Of a stretch of 64,000 bases of DNA, positions 18,953 to 31,700 are shown piece after piece. The position numbers were made by a program, and so were the translations under genes. Position 1 is the first letter of the stretch. Each line of letters begins with the position of its first letter. The stretch covers positions 332,052 through 396,051 of the forward strand of contig JAIOKI010000020.1 in NCBI GenBank assembly GCA_028335825.1, written 5' to 3'. The stretch is from Nosema muscidifuracis. Lineage: Eukaryota > Microsporidia > Nosematidae. The notes below the pieces were generated by a model. It made no database searches. It saw only the letters and a program-made list of their open reading frames with translations, and was not told the DNA's origin.

Positions 18953-19625
18953 TTTTTATTGTTAATAAATTTTTATAATATTTAGATATATAAAGTATTA
19001 GTTTAATAGAGATAATAGGTTATATTTTCTTATATATTCAAATGTTTTATTTTTAATATATTGATTAAATATTAATTATATGTACTTTAATAAATTTAAT
19101 ATATATTCAAATGATAGATTAATATATAAATAATATTATAGTACAAAGTATCATAAAACTGTATAACATCTATCACTAATATATTTAAGAATGCTAGGAA
19201 ACAATTACAATAGAAAATACAATAATTTGTATTATTTTTCTGTAATAAATATAGCATTAGACAGAAAAATAGGCTATGTAGAAAAATAGAGTCAAATTTA
19301 AAAACAGATGTTATAGCATATTCAGTCTACAGTATTAAAAAAGACCTTTAACTTTTTTCTTGAAGTGGTAAATTTAAAATTCAAATAAGTTTAGAAATAC
19401 GTTTAACTAAAAAACTAAATGTAAACAAATATTTAATTAATTATTTTATTGTTATTAAATTTTCTATTGTTATTAAATATTCTATTTTAATAAATAACTT
19501 CCTACACTAATAAATAAAATTACATAATAATTAAAAAATGTTCTATCTATTTTATAAACATTCCAATTAAACAAATTACATTTTAATTAATAACATTTTT
19601 ATATATTTCATTACTTACCCTTCTA
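18953..19625. other. Intergenic, boundary of the gene-sparse half
   Basis: AT-rich and without repeats I can define or coding frames. It marks the switch from dense housekeeping genes to isolated orphan genes. Confidence 0.5.
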
Positions 19626-19826
19626 ATGTTATTCCTTGGTATATTATCACTATATGAAAAAAATAGGTTACTCATTTTAGATGAAAACATAAGCAGGGAT
19701 ATTATATTATGCCAATCCTCAGATACAAATAATATAATTGATAAAGATTTATACATTCTTCTAGATATTTGTGATATGATAGATTGGGAATTTAAGTTTT
19801 TATATGAACTTGATGATACTGAATAA
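19626..19826 (+). CDS. 66-residue orphan protein
   Basis: Not recognised. Complete small frame with ACCC four bases before the ATG, matching the local start signal. Begins MLFLGILSLYEKNRLLILDE (a short hydrophobic start, not a convincing signal peptide) and ends in an acidic, aromatic tail (DMIDWEFKFLYELDDTE). Its composition is more protein-like than random AT-rich frames. Whether it is expressed is open. Confidence 0.45.
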   Translation: MLFLGILSLYEKNRLLILDENISRDIILCQSSDTNNIIDKDLYILLDICDMIDWEFKFLYELDDTE

Positions 19827-20670
19827 ATATTAATTAACTTATTTTTAGTAAAATAAATAGATATTAACTTATTTTATAATGTATTAACTAAAAATCTTTC
19901 TTTTGTTATTTTTAAGAATTTATCTTTTTAATTATAAGACTTATATAAAATTAAAGAATAACTTTAATTATTCATATTTAAGTTTTATATTAATGATTTT
20001 TATTCACTTAAATTTCTCTATTAATGATTCTTTGAGGCTGTTCATAATTATACTTCTAGAATCATCTTAAGTATTTTTATTAGATACAGTAAACTAGGAA
20101 GATAGAAGTTATGTATTGATTATAGAAGTTTGAATATTGATTATAGCAGTTCTATATTGAATAAGCAGTTTGAAATCACAAACAATATGATTCTCATCTT
20201 ATAATTTTTTAATTATTCATCAATATATCATACTTACTAGTTTCTAATAAAATGATATAACTTTTAATTTCATTTAAAACAAATATATCAAGATTGTTAT
20301 ATTATTTATAGTCTACTCTTTCTTTTTGAGATAGATTAATAAATTATATTTATTATTTAATAAATATATTACAGTTAGAAGATATTGATAAGTTTTATTT
20401 TTTTTAGTTAATACATTTTATATGATACAGAATATTTAATAAATAAGTTTTTATTTTAGTATCATAAAATAATTCGTTATCTGATTATTTAAATATAATT
20501 AATTTAATTATATTTCTTGATTATATAAATAAAGATTGAGTTCTTTATTGAGGAATAAATGTAGTACAAATGGATTGTTAAATTTTAATTTTTAATATAT
20601 TAAATAGTTTGTTTGTTTCTACATATAAATAAAATATTGTAATTAACTTAATAATATCAAAACCTAATCC
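19827..20670. other. AT-rich intergenic region
   Basis: No coding frame or clear repeat. A short local duplication (TTGAATATTGATTATAGCAGTT-like) lies near 20,115-20,170. Confidence 0.5.
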
Positions 20671-21036
20671 ATGAAAAATATTAATGTAAGAATGGTCGAT
20701 ACAAAAATATATATAAAGATACCTAATATATTAATAAGATTAAAAAATTATGTTAAACCATTAAATAGAAGAGATAATTTAAATTCATTAGATCAAAAGG
20801 CAATAAATGCATTAGTAAAAATATATTTTTATCATAAATATTCATATTGTGATAAAATAACAGATATAGATAAATTAACATATTTATATGGTATAAGTAA
20901 TAATGAATATACTGATCCAGTTGTAAAATTTGCACTTAGATATAATTTAAAAGTTGGTCTGTTTTTAATTCGTATAAATAGAATAATAAAAAATAGAAAT
21001 GAATTGGCAAGGACGGTTAAAAAAATAAATAATTGA
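20671..21036 (+). CDS. 121-residue basic orphan protein
   Basis: Not recognised. Predicted mostly helical and basic, with KIYIKIPNILIRLKNYV near the start and a second half (DPVVKFALRYNLKVGLFLIRINRIIKNRNE) that may be an amphipathic helix pair. No signal peptide or clear membrane segment. CTAATCC directly precedes the ATG, a weak version of the local C-rich start signal. It is the longest frame in several kilobases and has a mixed amino-acid composition, so it is probably a real lineage-specific gene. Confidence 0.5.
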   Translation: MKNINVRMVDTKIYIKIPNILIRLKNYVKPLNRRDNLNSLDQKAINALVKIYFYHKYSYCDKITDIDKLTYLYGISNNEYTDPVVKFALRYNLKVGLFLIRINRIIKNRNELARTVKKINN

Positions 21037-22781
21037 AATGTAATTTTATTGTTGAGAATTATTAAAAAATAGATTTTTATTTGAAATTATTAAATTTAGT
21101 TTTACTTTGATTCGAGTGTAATTAATAATTTAAAATATCCTAGAGAAATTGTTCTATTTAAAATTGAAAAGAGCATTATAGTAAAATATTTAATACTCAT
21201 AAATGATGAAATTTTAATAATAGAAATAAAAATAATGAAATTTTAGTGAAATAAAAAAATGTTATAAGACAATCTTTAGAAATTAAGGATGAAAATTGAT
21301 AAAATATGACTTACTAAATATGAACTCTCTAAAATACATGGTTTTTAAAGTAAAAGAATTTAAATTGTTAAAAATAGGAGAGATAACAAAAATTTATAAT
21401 TTTAAATACAATATGACATTTAAAAAATTCTCTAATTGATTATATTAAATTATTAATTTATTTTTATATAATTTCTTATATTAAAAGTAAATCCTAAAGC
21501 TAACATAAAAAACATTGTAGATACTTCTATTTAATATTACTGATTAATTCATTACTTTTTAATAATCAGATAGAGGTAATTTTTACAATCAATGCCTTAA
21601 TGATATTTTAGGGAGTAATATATATTATTAGTCTAATAAATCATAAACTTATTTTATATATAATTATTTAATATTATTATCTTCTTATGTTTTTCTTTAA
21701 ATATTATTATTTCATATAACATTATTTTATATAACATTATTTAATATCATTATCTTCTTATGTTTTTCTTTAAAATTTATTATTTTTTAATTCTGTTTTT
21801 AGTTTCTTTTTATTAATTCTTAAAATTTTCAACTTCACTAATTTATTAATTAAATTCTTTAATATTTTATTTAACATTTAAAATTGTCTATTTAATTAAT
21901 ATTTACATGATAACCAACATAAATTAATTTAAGTTTTTTATTATCTTTTTTATTACTGAAGCTAAATATAAAATGATTGGATGTTACATCAATTAATTTA
22001 TCACTCTTATTATATTAAATTATTAGAAAAATAATTAAAAATAATTATTTTTATATTGAATTCTTTACTTCGTTATTTTCTAATATAAAAAAAAATAATT
22101 ATTTATAAATAATTAATCATAAATAAAAATCAATCTACCAATAAATAATCTAATTGATCTTAACTAAATTTGTATAATCTAATTGATCTTAACTAAATTT
22201 TATAATTCAATTGATATTAACTAATTTGTATAATCTAATTGATTTTAACTAAATTTTATAATTTATTTGATATTAATAAATTTTATAATCTAATTTTGAT
22301 TAATAATAAATTTACAAAAATATTTTAAATTTTAATTTATAAAGCTAATTTGAAATTTTTAATTTATAAATCTAATTTGAAATTTTTAATTAAAAATTAT
22401 ACAACATTATTAAAAATAATCAAAAAAATTATAATATAAAAAATTAAATACATAATTTATTCACATTATTAATTAAAATCTTAAAAATAGATTTTCTATA
22501 TCTACCAATTATAAAAAATATTTGATTAAAAATTGTTAAACAGGTTATAAATTAATTTTTTATTGATTATAAAATCACTCCTTTTATTATTTTAATATCT
22601 TATGACTATTAAAAATAACCTATAAAATATTAAAAAATTAAAGGAGGCCATTTTTAGCAAATAAAATCATTTTTAATAAACAATTAAAAAATCAATTTGA
22701 TTTTTTAACAATGATTAAATGTTAATTAATTGGTTAAATTAATTTTAAAAAAGTATTTAAGAAAATTTAATTAATAATTTA
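21037..22781. other. Long AT-rich intergenic region
   Basis: No gene seen in 1.7 kb. It contains the tandem repeat listed at 22,140 and T-rich phrases such as TTATTATCTTCTTATGTTTTTC repeated near 21,672 and 21,755. Confidence 0.5.
22140..22300. repeat. Tandem repeat, ~35-base unit
   Basis: About five degenerate copies of TATAATCTAATTGAT followed by CTTAACTAAATTT, with units of about 35 bases. Non-coding. Confidence 0.75.
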
Positions 22782-22973
22782 ATGAAGTTTGTTATTTATA
22801 TATTTTTATTATATAACTCTGTATATTCTCACTGTTGTGGATCTAGTGATCCTAGTCAATCGAAAGATAAATCACCAAAAACAAAATCAACTGATTCATC
22901 TCCTACTAAATCTCAAGATCAACCTACAACTGAAGAAAAAACTGATGGAACTTCCCAACCAAAATCTTCTTAG
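22782..22973 (+). CDS. Small secreted Ser/Thr/Pro/Lys-rich protein
   Basis: 63 residues. The first 17 (MKFVIYIFLLYNSVYSH) form a classic signal peptide. The mature part begins CCGSSDPSQSKDK and is made of Ser, Thr, Pro, Lys, Asp and Gln only, which suggests an extended, possibly O-glycosylated chain with a Cys pair at the N-terminus. No family recognised. The form is like small spore-wall or polar-tube-associated proteins or secreted effectors of microsporidia, but that is inference. No C-run upstream. Confidence 0.6.
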   Translation: MKFVIYIFLLYNSVYSHCCGSSDPSQSKDKSPKTKSTDSSPTKSQDQPTTEEKTDGTSQPKSS

Positions 22974-24884
22974 TTTGCTGGTGAGAGTTGTTCAGCTAAA
23001 AAATAAATGTTAAATTTATTGTTATTTTTTATTTATTAATATTTCTTTATAATTATTTTATAAGGAAGTTTAAGAATTATAGTTTATATTGAAGCATGTA
23101 TTAAAAAATAGTTTAATTTAAGTACAATTAAATATAGATAGTTTTTATATAATAAACAGTTTTTTATCTTAATGTCTACTTAATTATTAGCTTTTTTAAT
23201 TTCTTAAACTAATTTTTATTATTAATGTTTCAAGAGTCATCTTATTTAATTTAAATTGATATATGCATGTACTTTGCTGATTAAATTAATATTTTATCTG
23301 TAAATTTTGTGATATTTAAATATTATACAATATCACATAGGAATGATTTTCTATTAAAATATCAAAAAAGTGATGATATAAATTTTTTATCTTATCGATT
23401 AAATATATTCTTGGTAAGCTTACATTCAATTTTTAATTAATTCTGTAAGGGTTTTTTGTTTATAATGGAAGAAATAGAAATTTTGATAGCATTAAGAAAA
23501 ATGAATACAAAGAAAAATTTTTATAGTTGTATTTGTAATGACTTATATTTATTATTATTTGACATTAAAAAGTATTAGTGCTAATTTATTTTTTATTAAA
23601 CCTTATTAAAATCTAATAAAAGTATTTACAATAAAATTCTACAGTTAAGTAGAAGTAATTTTTTTATTATTGAAATATTTGATTATCGTAAGCATATAAA
23701 TATTAAAAACATATTTTTCTTATAATATGACATATTTAATTAATACTTTCAAATAACATAAAAAAAGTGAAAAATAACTTTCTTAAAATTGAAAATGTCT
23801 AACCAAGAAATTCATTGTTTTAAATAAGAAATTCAATGTCTAACCAAGAAATTCAATGTTTTAAATAAGATAGATAATAAAAGATAATATTTATAAAAAT
23901 AACTATATAAAACATATTTTAATAAGATTAGACTTGTCATATTTTTGTCTATGTAAAATATATAAAAATAGTTTTTAATTAAAATATATTTGGTTGTTTG
24001 TCTAAGACACTCAAATTAAATTATTAGTTTTGAATCTTTTAATTAACACTTATAATAATTAGAATTTTTATAAATTAAAGTGATTTTAAGTAATAAGAAA
24101 AAAAAATAATTGCTATTTAGAGAAAAATCTAGTATAAGACTATTTAAAATAAAAATAAATATACATTTATATAAGCAGAAATTACGAACTAATAAAATAA
24201 TTTAATTATTACTTGACATAGTAGATATTAGAAGAGAAAAAAATATAATTTTATAAATAAAAATAACGTTATAAAAAATATTAGCAAGAGAATTAGAAAA
24301 ATTGAGAAATACAACTAGTGATCAATAAACTTTTTTTATAACATGGCTTTAAAAGCAAAGTAGTTTAATAAAAAATCTTCGACAAGATAGCAAAAAAAAG
24401 AGACTAATACAAAATAGTGAAGAATTTAACTTTAATTATATTTAATAAATTACTATGAAGAAGATTTTGATCAAATAAGACAAGATAAGAAATATCATTT
24501 AGAAGGTGAAATAAAGTCCTTAATATTCACTTGAAACCAATTTATATGGTTAAACATTTAACTAAATGAAATTTAAAATTAATTACTGAATTATTTTATA
24601 TCAAATAAGAACTTCAAAATAAAAAATTAGTATGAAAATACGATATACCAAAAAAGATATTTTATTTCAAATCAATAGATCAAAATAGTAAGAGTTTACT
24701 AACTTGATCTTTTTACAGACTTGTATTATTTTGTAATAAAATAATACAAAATTAACAATCAATAATGATAAATTAGTAAAGAAAAAGAATATTTAATATG
24801 ACTTTAAAAAGTCAACTTAGATAATTTATTATTTTGAATAATTAAAATATAGCTGATTGTAATATAAACTTAACAAATCATATT
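22974..24884. other. Long AT-rich intergenic region
   Basis: No gene seen. A 40-odd-base direct duplication (AATGTCTAACCAAGAAATTC...TTTTAAATAAGA) lies at about 23,793-23,875. A 38-codon frame at 23,465 is too short to support. Confidence 0.5.
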
Positions 24885-25847
24885 TTATTCAAGTCTTAAG
24901 CTAGAATATATTGAAATAAATATTAAAGAAATTGTCATAACAATAGCTGGTACTAATTTTTTGAGATTCTTGTTATTATCCTTAATTCCTAGATTTACTA
25001 ATATTAAAAATAATAATGTAGAGATAATTGATAAGGACATCATAGAATAAAATCTAAATTGTTGACAATTAGATATACTAGTATTTATAGATTCAGAATC
25101 AATAAATCTGTAATTATCTATCAGATTTTTCGCATCTGATAAATTAATATAACTTATATCTCTTTTAACAATAGATTTAGCAATATCATCATCTTCAGGA
25201 CAAATTACTGGAATACATTTTTCTTCTTTTTGAACTTCTTCAATTTCAGTACTATTAGTACGAAGTTTTATTCCTAAAATATTTTCAACTTCTTCAATCT
25301 CCCATAAATAATTACCATTCCTACAATATTGTTGAGGAACTTTCTTTAAATTTAATTTTATACAATCAGGTGAATTATCACAACCATCTCTTAAATCTAA
25401 GGAATTACATATTAGTTTTTTAAATACTGTTTTTGTATCACATAATTTGATCACATCAGTGTTGATATTTTTAATTGTATCTGATAAATCGTTATCTGTC
25501 GCTATTGATATTAATTTTCCATCATGAACTTTTTTATCAAGAAAAGAACAATCATTATACCTTCTATCATACCATAAATTATCAAGATCATAAGCTGAAC
25601 ATCCATAATCAATATATGAATTAATAAAATATTCTCCTATACAATCATGGTTACATTTACACAATTTACGAGCAATATTAACCAGACATTTTGGTAATTT
25701 TCGTAAAGCAGGTATTAATTCCTTTTCTTCTTCAATACTGTATGTCTTAAGCCTTTTGCAAATTTCTGCTGATTGTGATAAATGTAAATCTCGCCATAAT
25801 TTGAACTCATTCATTGTTTCATTATCTTCTCTTGTGAATTCATCCAT
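24885..25847 (-). CDS. 12-cysteine membrane protein, copy A
   Basis: Not recognised. 320 residues. Cysteines at 30, 54, 63, 65, 69, 83, 100, 136, 147, 156, 162 and 175 define a domain shared with the gene at 27,798, with identical spacing. Conserved phrases include PKCLV, CKCNHDC, DLDNLWYD and LDLRDGC. Residues about 190-265 are acidic, poorly conserved linker. Two hydrophobic helices follow (about 268-287 and 298-316) with a short lysine loop. There is no N-terminal signal peptide, although so many conserved cysteines suggest a disulfide-rich domain outside the cytosol. CCCCC lies ten bases upstream of the ATG. Probably a lineage-specific surface or organelle protein family; function unknown. 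Confidence 0.8.
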   Translation of the reverse strand: MDEFTREDNETMNEFKLWRDLHLSQSAEICKRLKTYSIEEEKELIPALRKLPKCLVNIARKLCKCNHDCIGEYFINSYIDYGCSAYDLDNLWYDRRYNDCSFLDKKVHDGKLISIATDNDLSDTIKNINTDVIKLCDTKTVFKKLICNSLDLRDGCDNSPDCIKLNLKKVPQQYCRNGNYLWEIEEVENILGIKLRTNSTEIEEVQKEEKCIPVICPEDDDIAKSIVKRDISYINLSDAKNLIDNYRFIDSESINTSISNCQQFRFYSMMSLSIISTLLFLILVNLGIKDNNKNLKKLVPAIVMTISLIFISIYSSLRLE

Positions 25848-27797
25848 AATTAATGGGGGCTGATCAAATATATAGATTTTTAAATCAATTTAATTAAATT
25901 TCGTAACAATCCGTTTTTGATTTAATTTGTTTTTTACTGTTATATCATGTAAATTAGTTTTTATATTTTGTATTCCACAAATTATAATAATTAAAAACTT
26001 TATAATTCTAATTTATGTATAAAATAAATTTAATATTATAAAATCTATCTTTATAAATATATAATTAAATCACTTTAATTTAAAAACATATTTAATATAA
26101 ATAAATTTAATATTATAAAATCAATTAAATTTCAATAAAATAAATTTTTAAATATTAAATAAATCAATTGTTAAAATCTCTTTTAATTTAAATTAATTTA
26201 TAACAAAATAAAATCAAAACTTATTTATTATAATAAATAAATTTAATTGGAGTATAATAAATTTCAATATTATAATATAAATGATCTTTCAGAGATATTA
26301 AATTTTTCTGTATAAAAATGATCATTTTTATAAAATAAATTTTACAAGTATATCTTTAATTTTATCATAAGATTGGTTTTTTAACTAAATTTTAATATAA
26401 TTTTTTGATAAAAGATTAATATTAAATTTGATCAAAAAGATTTCTTTTATAAAATAATTTAATTTGGAATATGTTTAATATTGATTAAGAATTTGATGTT
26501 AATTTTTTTTAGTTAGGTTCTGTATCTTATTTATTGTAAAATTATAAATTGAAACTTGATATATTTTTAGGTTTAAAATATTTCTATTTGAGTAAGTGAA
26601 AGGTTCATCTTATTTTTATTAAAATCTATTTTCTATCTATAGAATTCCGAAACCATGGCTTAATATCGATATTTGACCAAGTAATCAATTTAAGATAAAA
26701 AAAACTAATTTAATATAAGATATACTTACTAATTTAATTTTATTAATGAATGATACAAAAGTAGAATTATTTCGGGGATGATTACATAAGAATATTAATT
26801 ATTAATCTCTAAATAGTTATTAAAGCTTGACTCTTGAATGTCTATGATAAGATATTGATACATTTTAAAGAATTAAGTTTAAATAAAAGAAGTCGAGAGC
26901 AAATTTGGAGATATAAGATAAGTACAAATTTAAAATTAACATATAAGAAGTTTATCTAAATCTAATTTATTTTAAGCGATATTTTGTTTCAAAGTTTTCA
27001 TTTATATTTTAGTATGATTTGAAGCTTTAATTTTTAACAGCTAATATTTTATTACGTTTTAGTTAAATATTTTTGCATTCTTTATTTAACTCTAAAAATT
27101 TTTTATTTGGAGTATATTTTTTATCTGTTTAGGATCTTTTATAGTTTAATTTCAGCTCTTATTTATTCTTTTTATATAAATTTCGTATTACTTCATCATT
27201 AGATTTCTTGGATAAAATCTTTTTCTTCATCGTTAAGCTTAAAAGAGTCGTCTCAATAAAATGCGTGGATTTTGCTGTTTATTATAGTTTGTTTTGACAC
27301 TATTTAATTCATTATATAAAAAATTATGTTTTCTTTTCTTATGTACTAACCTCTAAATTACTAATTTATTTCAATATTAATTAAATTAAAGGCAACATAT
27401 CATATAAAACATGACAAAATTGTAAATACAGATTACTACAGAAATATTTGACCTTTTAATAATCATATTAACATTTTATTCAAAAATATATGTGGTTTTT
27501 TAAAACAACTCTATTGTTTAAATTAGGATTAACAATATTACAAAATTTATGTTTTTTATTTATAAAGACGTGGAATTTAGTCACAATTAATATTTTTTTG
27601 TAAGTTAAATTTCTTTCTATCTGATTAAAAAAAATTAAATTAAGTAAAATTATTTTATATGTCTTAACTATTTTATAATAATTAATATATAATTAATTAT
27701 CTTAAAATTTTACAAAATATTCATGAAAATGTAAGATATTCATATTTTTATAGCAAGGATAAATAATTTTAACTATTAATTTAATATTTTAATTATA
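25848..27797. other. Long AT-rich intergenic region between paralogues
   Basis: No gene seen. Short phrases like AATAAATTTAATATTATAAAATC recur near 26,030-26,150. The stretch separates two tandem, same-strand members of the 12-cysteine family. Confidence 0.5.
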
Positions 27798-28790
27798 TCA
27801 GATAGAACAGTATATTGAAATCAATAATATAGACAATGTCATAACAATAGCAGGAACAACAATTTTAACATTTTTATTATCTTTAGAACCCAAGAAAAAA
27901 AGAATAAATATTAATATTGTAGAAATCATAGATAAAGATATCATAGAAAAAGACATCTCTTTTTGAGATGTTGTTGGTTCTATCATGTTAAATTCTGAAT
28001 CTATTGATTTTAATTCTTCTAAAATGTAAGGTACATTCGGAATAGCTACATTTTCTAAATCACGTTTTCTGATAAAATGATTTTCTTTATTAGATTCATC
28101 TTGGGTAAAATCAATATAATATTCTTTCATACAATTTCTTTTATCTTCAGTGTTGATTTCTACTAATTGATTTATATCTTTATTCGATGTTGAATTAGCT
28201 GCTATTTTGTCTGAAATAAGTTTTTTATTTAGAATAAATTCGAAGTGTTCCATCTGAGATACATATTCAACATTTGGACAATATCTTCGTGGAAAATCTT
28301 TCAAATGAAAATTTATACAGGCTGGTTTATTTACACAATTATCTCTTAAATCATAAATATTACATAACAACTTATCATAATTTTTTCCTGAATAACAAAG
28401 ATCAGAAATACCTCTTTTTACATTTTCTATTGTTTTCAATAAATGATTATGAGAATCAGATGATATTAATTGACCATCTTCGACTCTCTTTTTCAGAAAA
28501 TCACAATCTTTAAAAGAAGAATCATACCATAAATTATTCAAGTCAAAGCTATAACACCTATGATCGAGTTGAACACCAAAAAAAGATTCATTTAAACATT
28601 CTCGATCACAGTCACACATTTTACGAGTAAGATGTACCAAGCATTTTGGTACTTTCTTTAATAAAAAACTTGTTGCATCATTTGTATAAACATCCGTAGA
28701 TTCGATTGTATTGCATTTTTCAGTTGCTTTTTTTAGCTCTTCATCACGCCATTTTTCGAATTCTTTTAATTTTTTATTTTGATAATCCAT
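27798..28790 (-). CDS. 12-cysteine membrane protein, copy B
   Basis: Paralogue of the gene at 24,885. 330 residues. Cysteines at 26, 50, 59, 61, 65, 79, 96, 132, 143, 152, 158 and 171 each lie exactly four residues earlier than in copy A, so no gap has been tolerated across the domain. Shared phrases: PKCLVHLTRK, DLNNLWYD, DLRDNC and RYC. The linker (about 185-275) is unrelated in sequence to copy A and carries RKR. Two C-terminal membrane helices (about 282-300 and 309-327) resemble those of copy A, including VPAIVMT. No signal peptide and no C-run upstream. Tandem duplication with strong constraint on the cysteine domain is what the sequence shows; the role is unknown. Confidence 0.8.
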   Translation of the reverse strand: MDYQNKKLKEFEKWRDEELKKATEKCNTIESTDVYTNDATSFLLKKVPKCLVHLTRKMCDCDRECLNESFFGVQLDHRCYSFDLNNLWYDSSFKDCDFLKKRVEDGQLISSDSHNHLLKTIENVKRGISDLCYSGKNYDKLLCNIYDLRDNCVNKPACINFHLKDFPRRYCPNVEYVSQMEHFEFILNKKLISDKIAANSTSNKDINQLVEINTEDKRNCMKEYYIDFTQDESNKENHFIRKRDLENVAIPNVPYILEELKSIDSEFNMIEPTTSQKEMSFSMISLSMISTILIFILFFLGSKDNKNVKIVVPAIVMTLSILLISIYCSI

Positions 28791-31700
28791 ATTTAAATTA
28801 GAAATTTTATTTTATATTTCTAATAATAAATAATTTAATTAATCAATTCATTTATAAAAATAATTGAAATATTCGTTTTATCAATGAATTAATTTTTCAA
28901 AAAATAATTTAATTATGTTAACGTTGTATTCTTTTAACAATTTTCAAATTCAATATTATTTTTATTTGAAGTTGTTATATTAGTGGACTTAAAATTTTTA
29001 TTAGAAAAAGTTATTTCATTTTTTAGAATATTGCTTTTTAAATATTTATATACTAGTGACTTAAATAAAAATAAATTCTAAAATCAATTAATATTAGATC
29101 AACACATTATTTATCATTTTTCTTATTAAAATTAAAAAATAATTAAGAAAGGTTCATAACTTTTTTAATATATCAATTAAATATAAAAATTTGTTCTTAC
29201 ATTAGTGAAATGCTATTAAACGAGTAATATTTATTAAAATTAATTAAATGTAGGAATATTTAAATAATTTAATATAAAATTTCTAATATAACAGTGTAAT
29301 TAAATAAAAAATGCTAATTTTTTATAAAATAACTCATTTCATAGAGTTTAGTTCTAGTAAATAATTAGATCTACTTTTTTAATGTCTATATATTATAACT
29401 ATAACTATAAGTAAAAAAATCATTCAATACAGTAAGATTACCAATCTTCAATAATTTTTTTAGTGTTTACATTGAGCAAAATCATGCCATATGAATAAAC
29501 TAAAAAAAAACACCAGTAGATCAAAAGTCACTTATAATGATGAGATAAACCATAAAATTCATCATCTTACTTAAATAGATACAGTCCTCTACAGATGAGT
29601 TTATGGTGAAAATTTACCAAACATTTAAATAGATATCAACCGAGTTAATTAATTACGTTTATATTGCGATATATTAAGGTTTAAATATTTGAGTACTCTT
29701 CTCTAATAAAAAAATATAATTTAAAAACTAACAATAGTGAAATACTATAAAAATTAAAGATTTATTAAATAAGTAGAATATTTTTAAACCTTGCCTTAGT
29801 TAACAGAAATATATTGACAATATTTTAACGAAGTTTGAAGAATATTTATAAAGCAAAAATAGAAAAAAAATTAAATACTAGAAAAGTAAATTAATTTTTG
29901 AAAATAATGGTCAAATATTTTTTTATAGTTTATTTAATGAATGTTGCAAATATTTTAAAATAATTATAAGGAATTAATAAAAAAAACACAAACCTTTAAA
30001 TTAATTTAATTTTTAAGGTAATGAAAAGAAAAAAGATATTGATAGATAATTATTAGAATAAAAAATAGAAAAATGATAGCATTTTCTTAACAAAAGAATA
30101 GCTTAATATGAAAGAAAAATATTTAGTAGCACAAAAGTGAATTTAAATTATATAAATGAAAACCAACTAAAAAATCCGGAATCTTGAAAAAATTAAATAA
30201 TGTATGTACATTACAAATTTAAGATGACAAATTAAATAGTCTTTTTATAGAATAAAAAAATAATCTCCTACCTTTCATGTTTAAAAGTAAAATTATATTT
30301 TGTTAATTAAATTTAACTTTAAGTCAGAAAATCTTTTTAATTAGAGAATAAAATTTAACTAAAATTGTTAACAAAAGCTTAATATACATAATATAAAAAT
30401 CATAAAGTTTATGGTAAGATATTCATAAATTTATACAAGAAATGTATTACAAACATATTTCGAATTATTTAGTAAACAAAAGTTTTTTTGTGAAATAATA
30501 TGGTTACATTTAAAAAATAAAGGACATAAGAACAAGTATAAACATATATCATAATTAATAAGGTAAATTGTCATAAAATGATCACATTCTAAAAAATGTC
30601 TAAAATCGTATGATTTTGTGAAATATTTTTACTTAGTTTCATATAATAGAAATACTAAGTAGATAGAAAAATATATATTAAGCTTTACTGTGTGAATAAT
30701 AAGAAATTAATTGATAAAAAATTAAACAGATGATTTTTATAAAAACTATTGTAATTTTTAGTATTTGTTTTCTGTTTAGACACAGTAAATAAGTTAAAAA
30801 GTAAAAAAAAAATAAGATGTACAAATAAATCAATTACTATTCATCAATTATATATAAATTAGAATTATGTAAGAATATGACAAATGATATCAAAAGATTT
30901 TAAGCTTAACACCTAAAAGTTTTCTAAGAATTTATTCTTTTGTTAAGATAATTTGGAATTATTAGATAGAAAAGAAAGAAATATAAACTGAGAATTATAT
31001 AGGTTATGCAATATAAAAAACAAAACTTGAAATATTATGACCATATTTCAGGTAAAATATGTAAAATACAAATTTAAACTTTGAGAATATGTAAAAGGGT
31101 TAATTAACACTTAATATTAGTGTCTAATTACTATGTAGAGTTCTATAGAAGGATTAAACTAATAAAAAAAAATGTATTATATATTAAATTAGAGAAAGAC
31201 TATTGCCTTAAAATAAATTAGGCTAATTGATATAGAACAAATATTATGCTATCAATGAAATAATAAGAGATATTTAAAAATATTTCTTAAACCTCTAATA
31301 TAAAATTTATTCATTTCTTTTTTCTATGATATAATATTATCATTTAAAAAATAGTAATTTTATTGCTATTGTTAAAGTAAATAAAATCTAAACAAAGATA
31401 AATTTTGAAGGTCTTCTAAAATCAAAGTTATTTTTTATCCAATTTGAAAATACTTAAAAAGAATGATATAAAAATATCAAATACTATTTTTTTTTGATAA
31501 TGAATTTTTTTATCTAAAAAATATTAAACATCTCATTATATATGACATATCAATAAATGGATAATTCTCATTTAATTAAGAAATTATATATTTTATTTCA
31601 AGAAGAAAAAATTTAACAATAAATACTTTTTCAGTATTTCTAAATTTAATATAGCTATACGCAATCTTACTGATATAAAATAAACATTTTAATTATATAT

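Noticed and set aside
23465-23581. 38-codon frame starting MEEIEILIALRKMN
   Set aside because: Too short, and without the C-run signal or a recognised motif.
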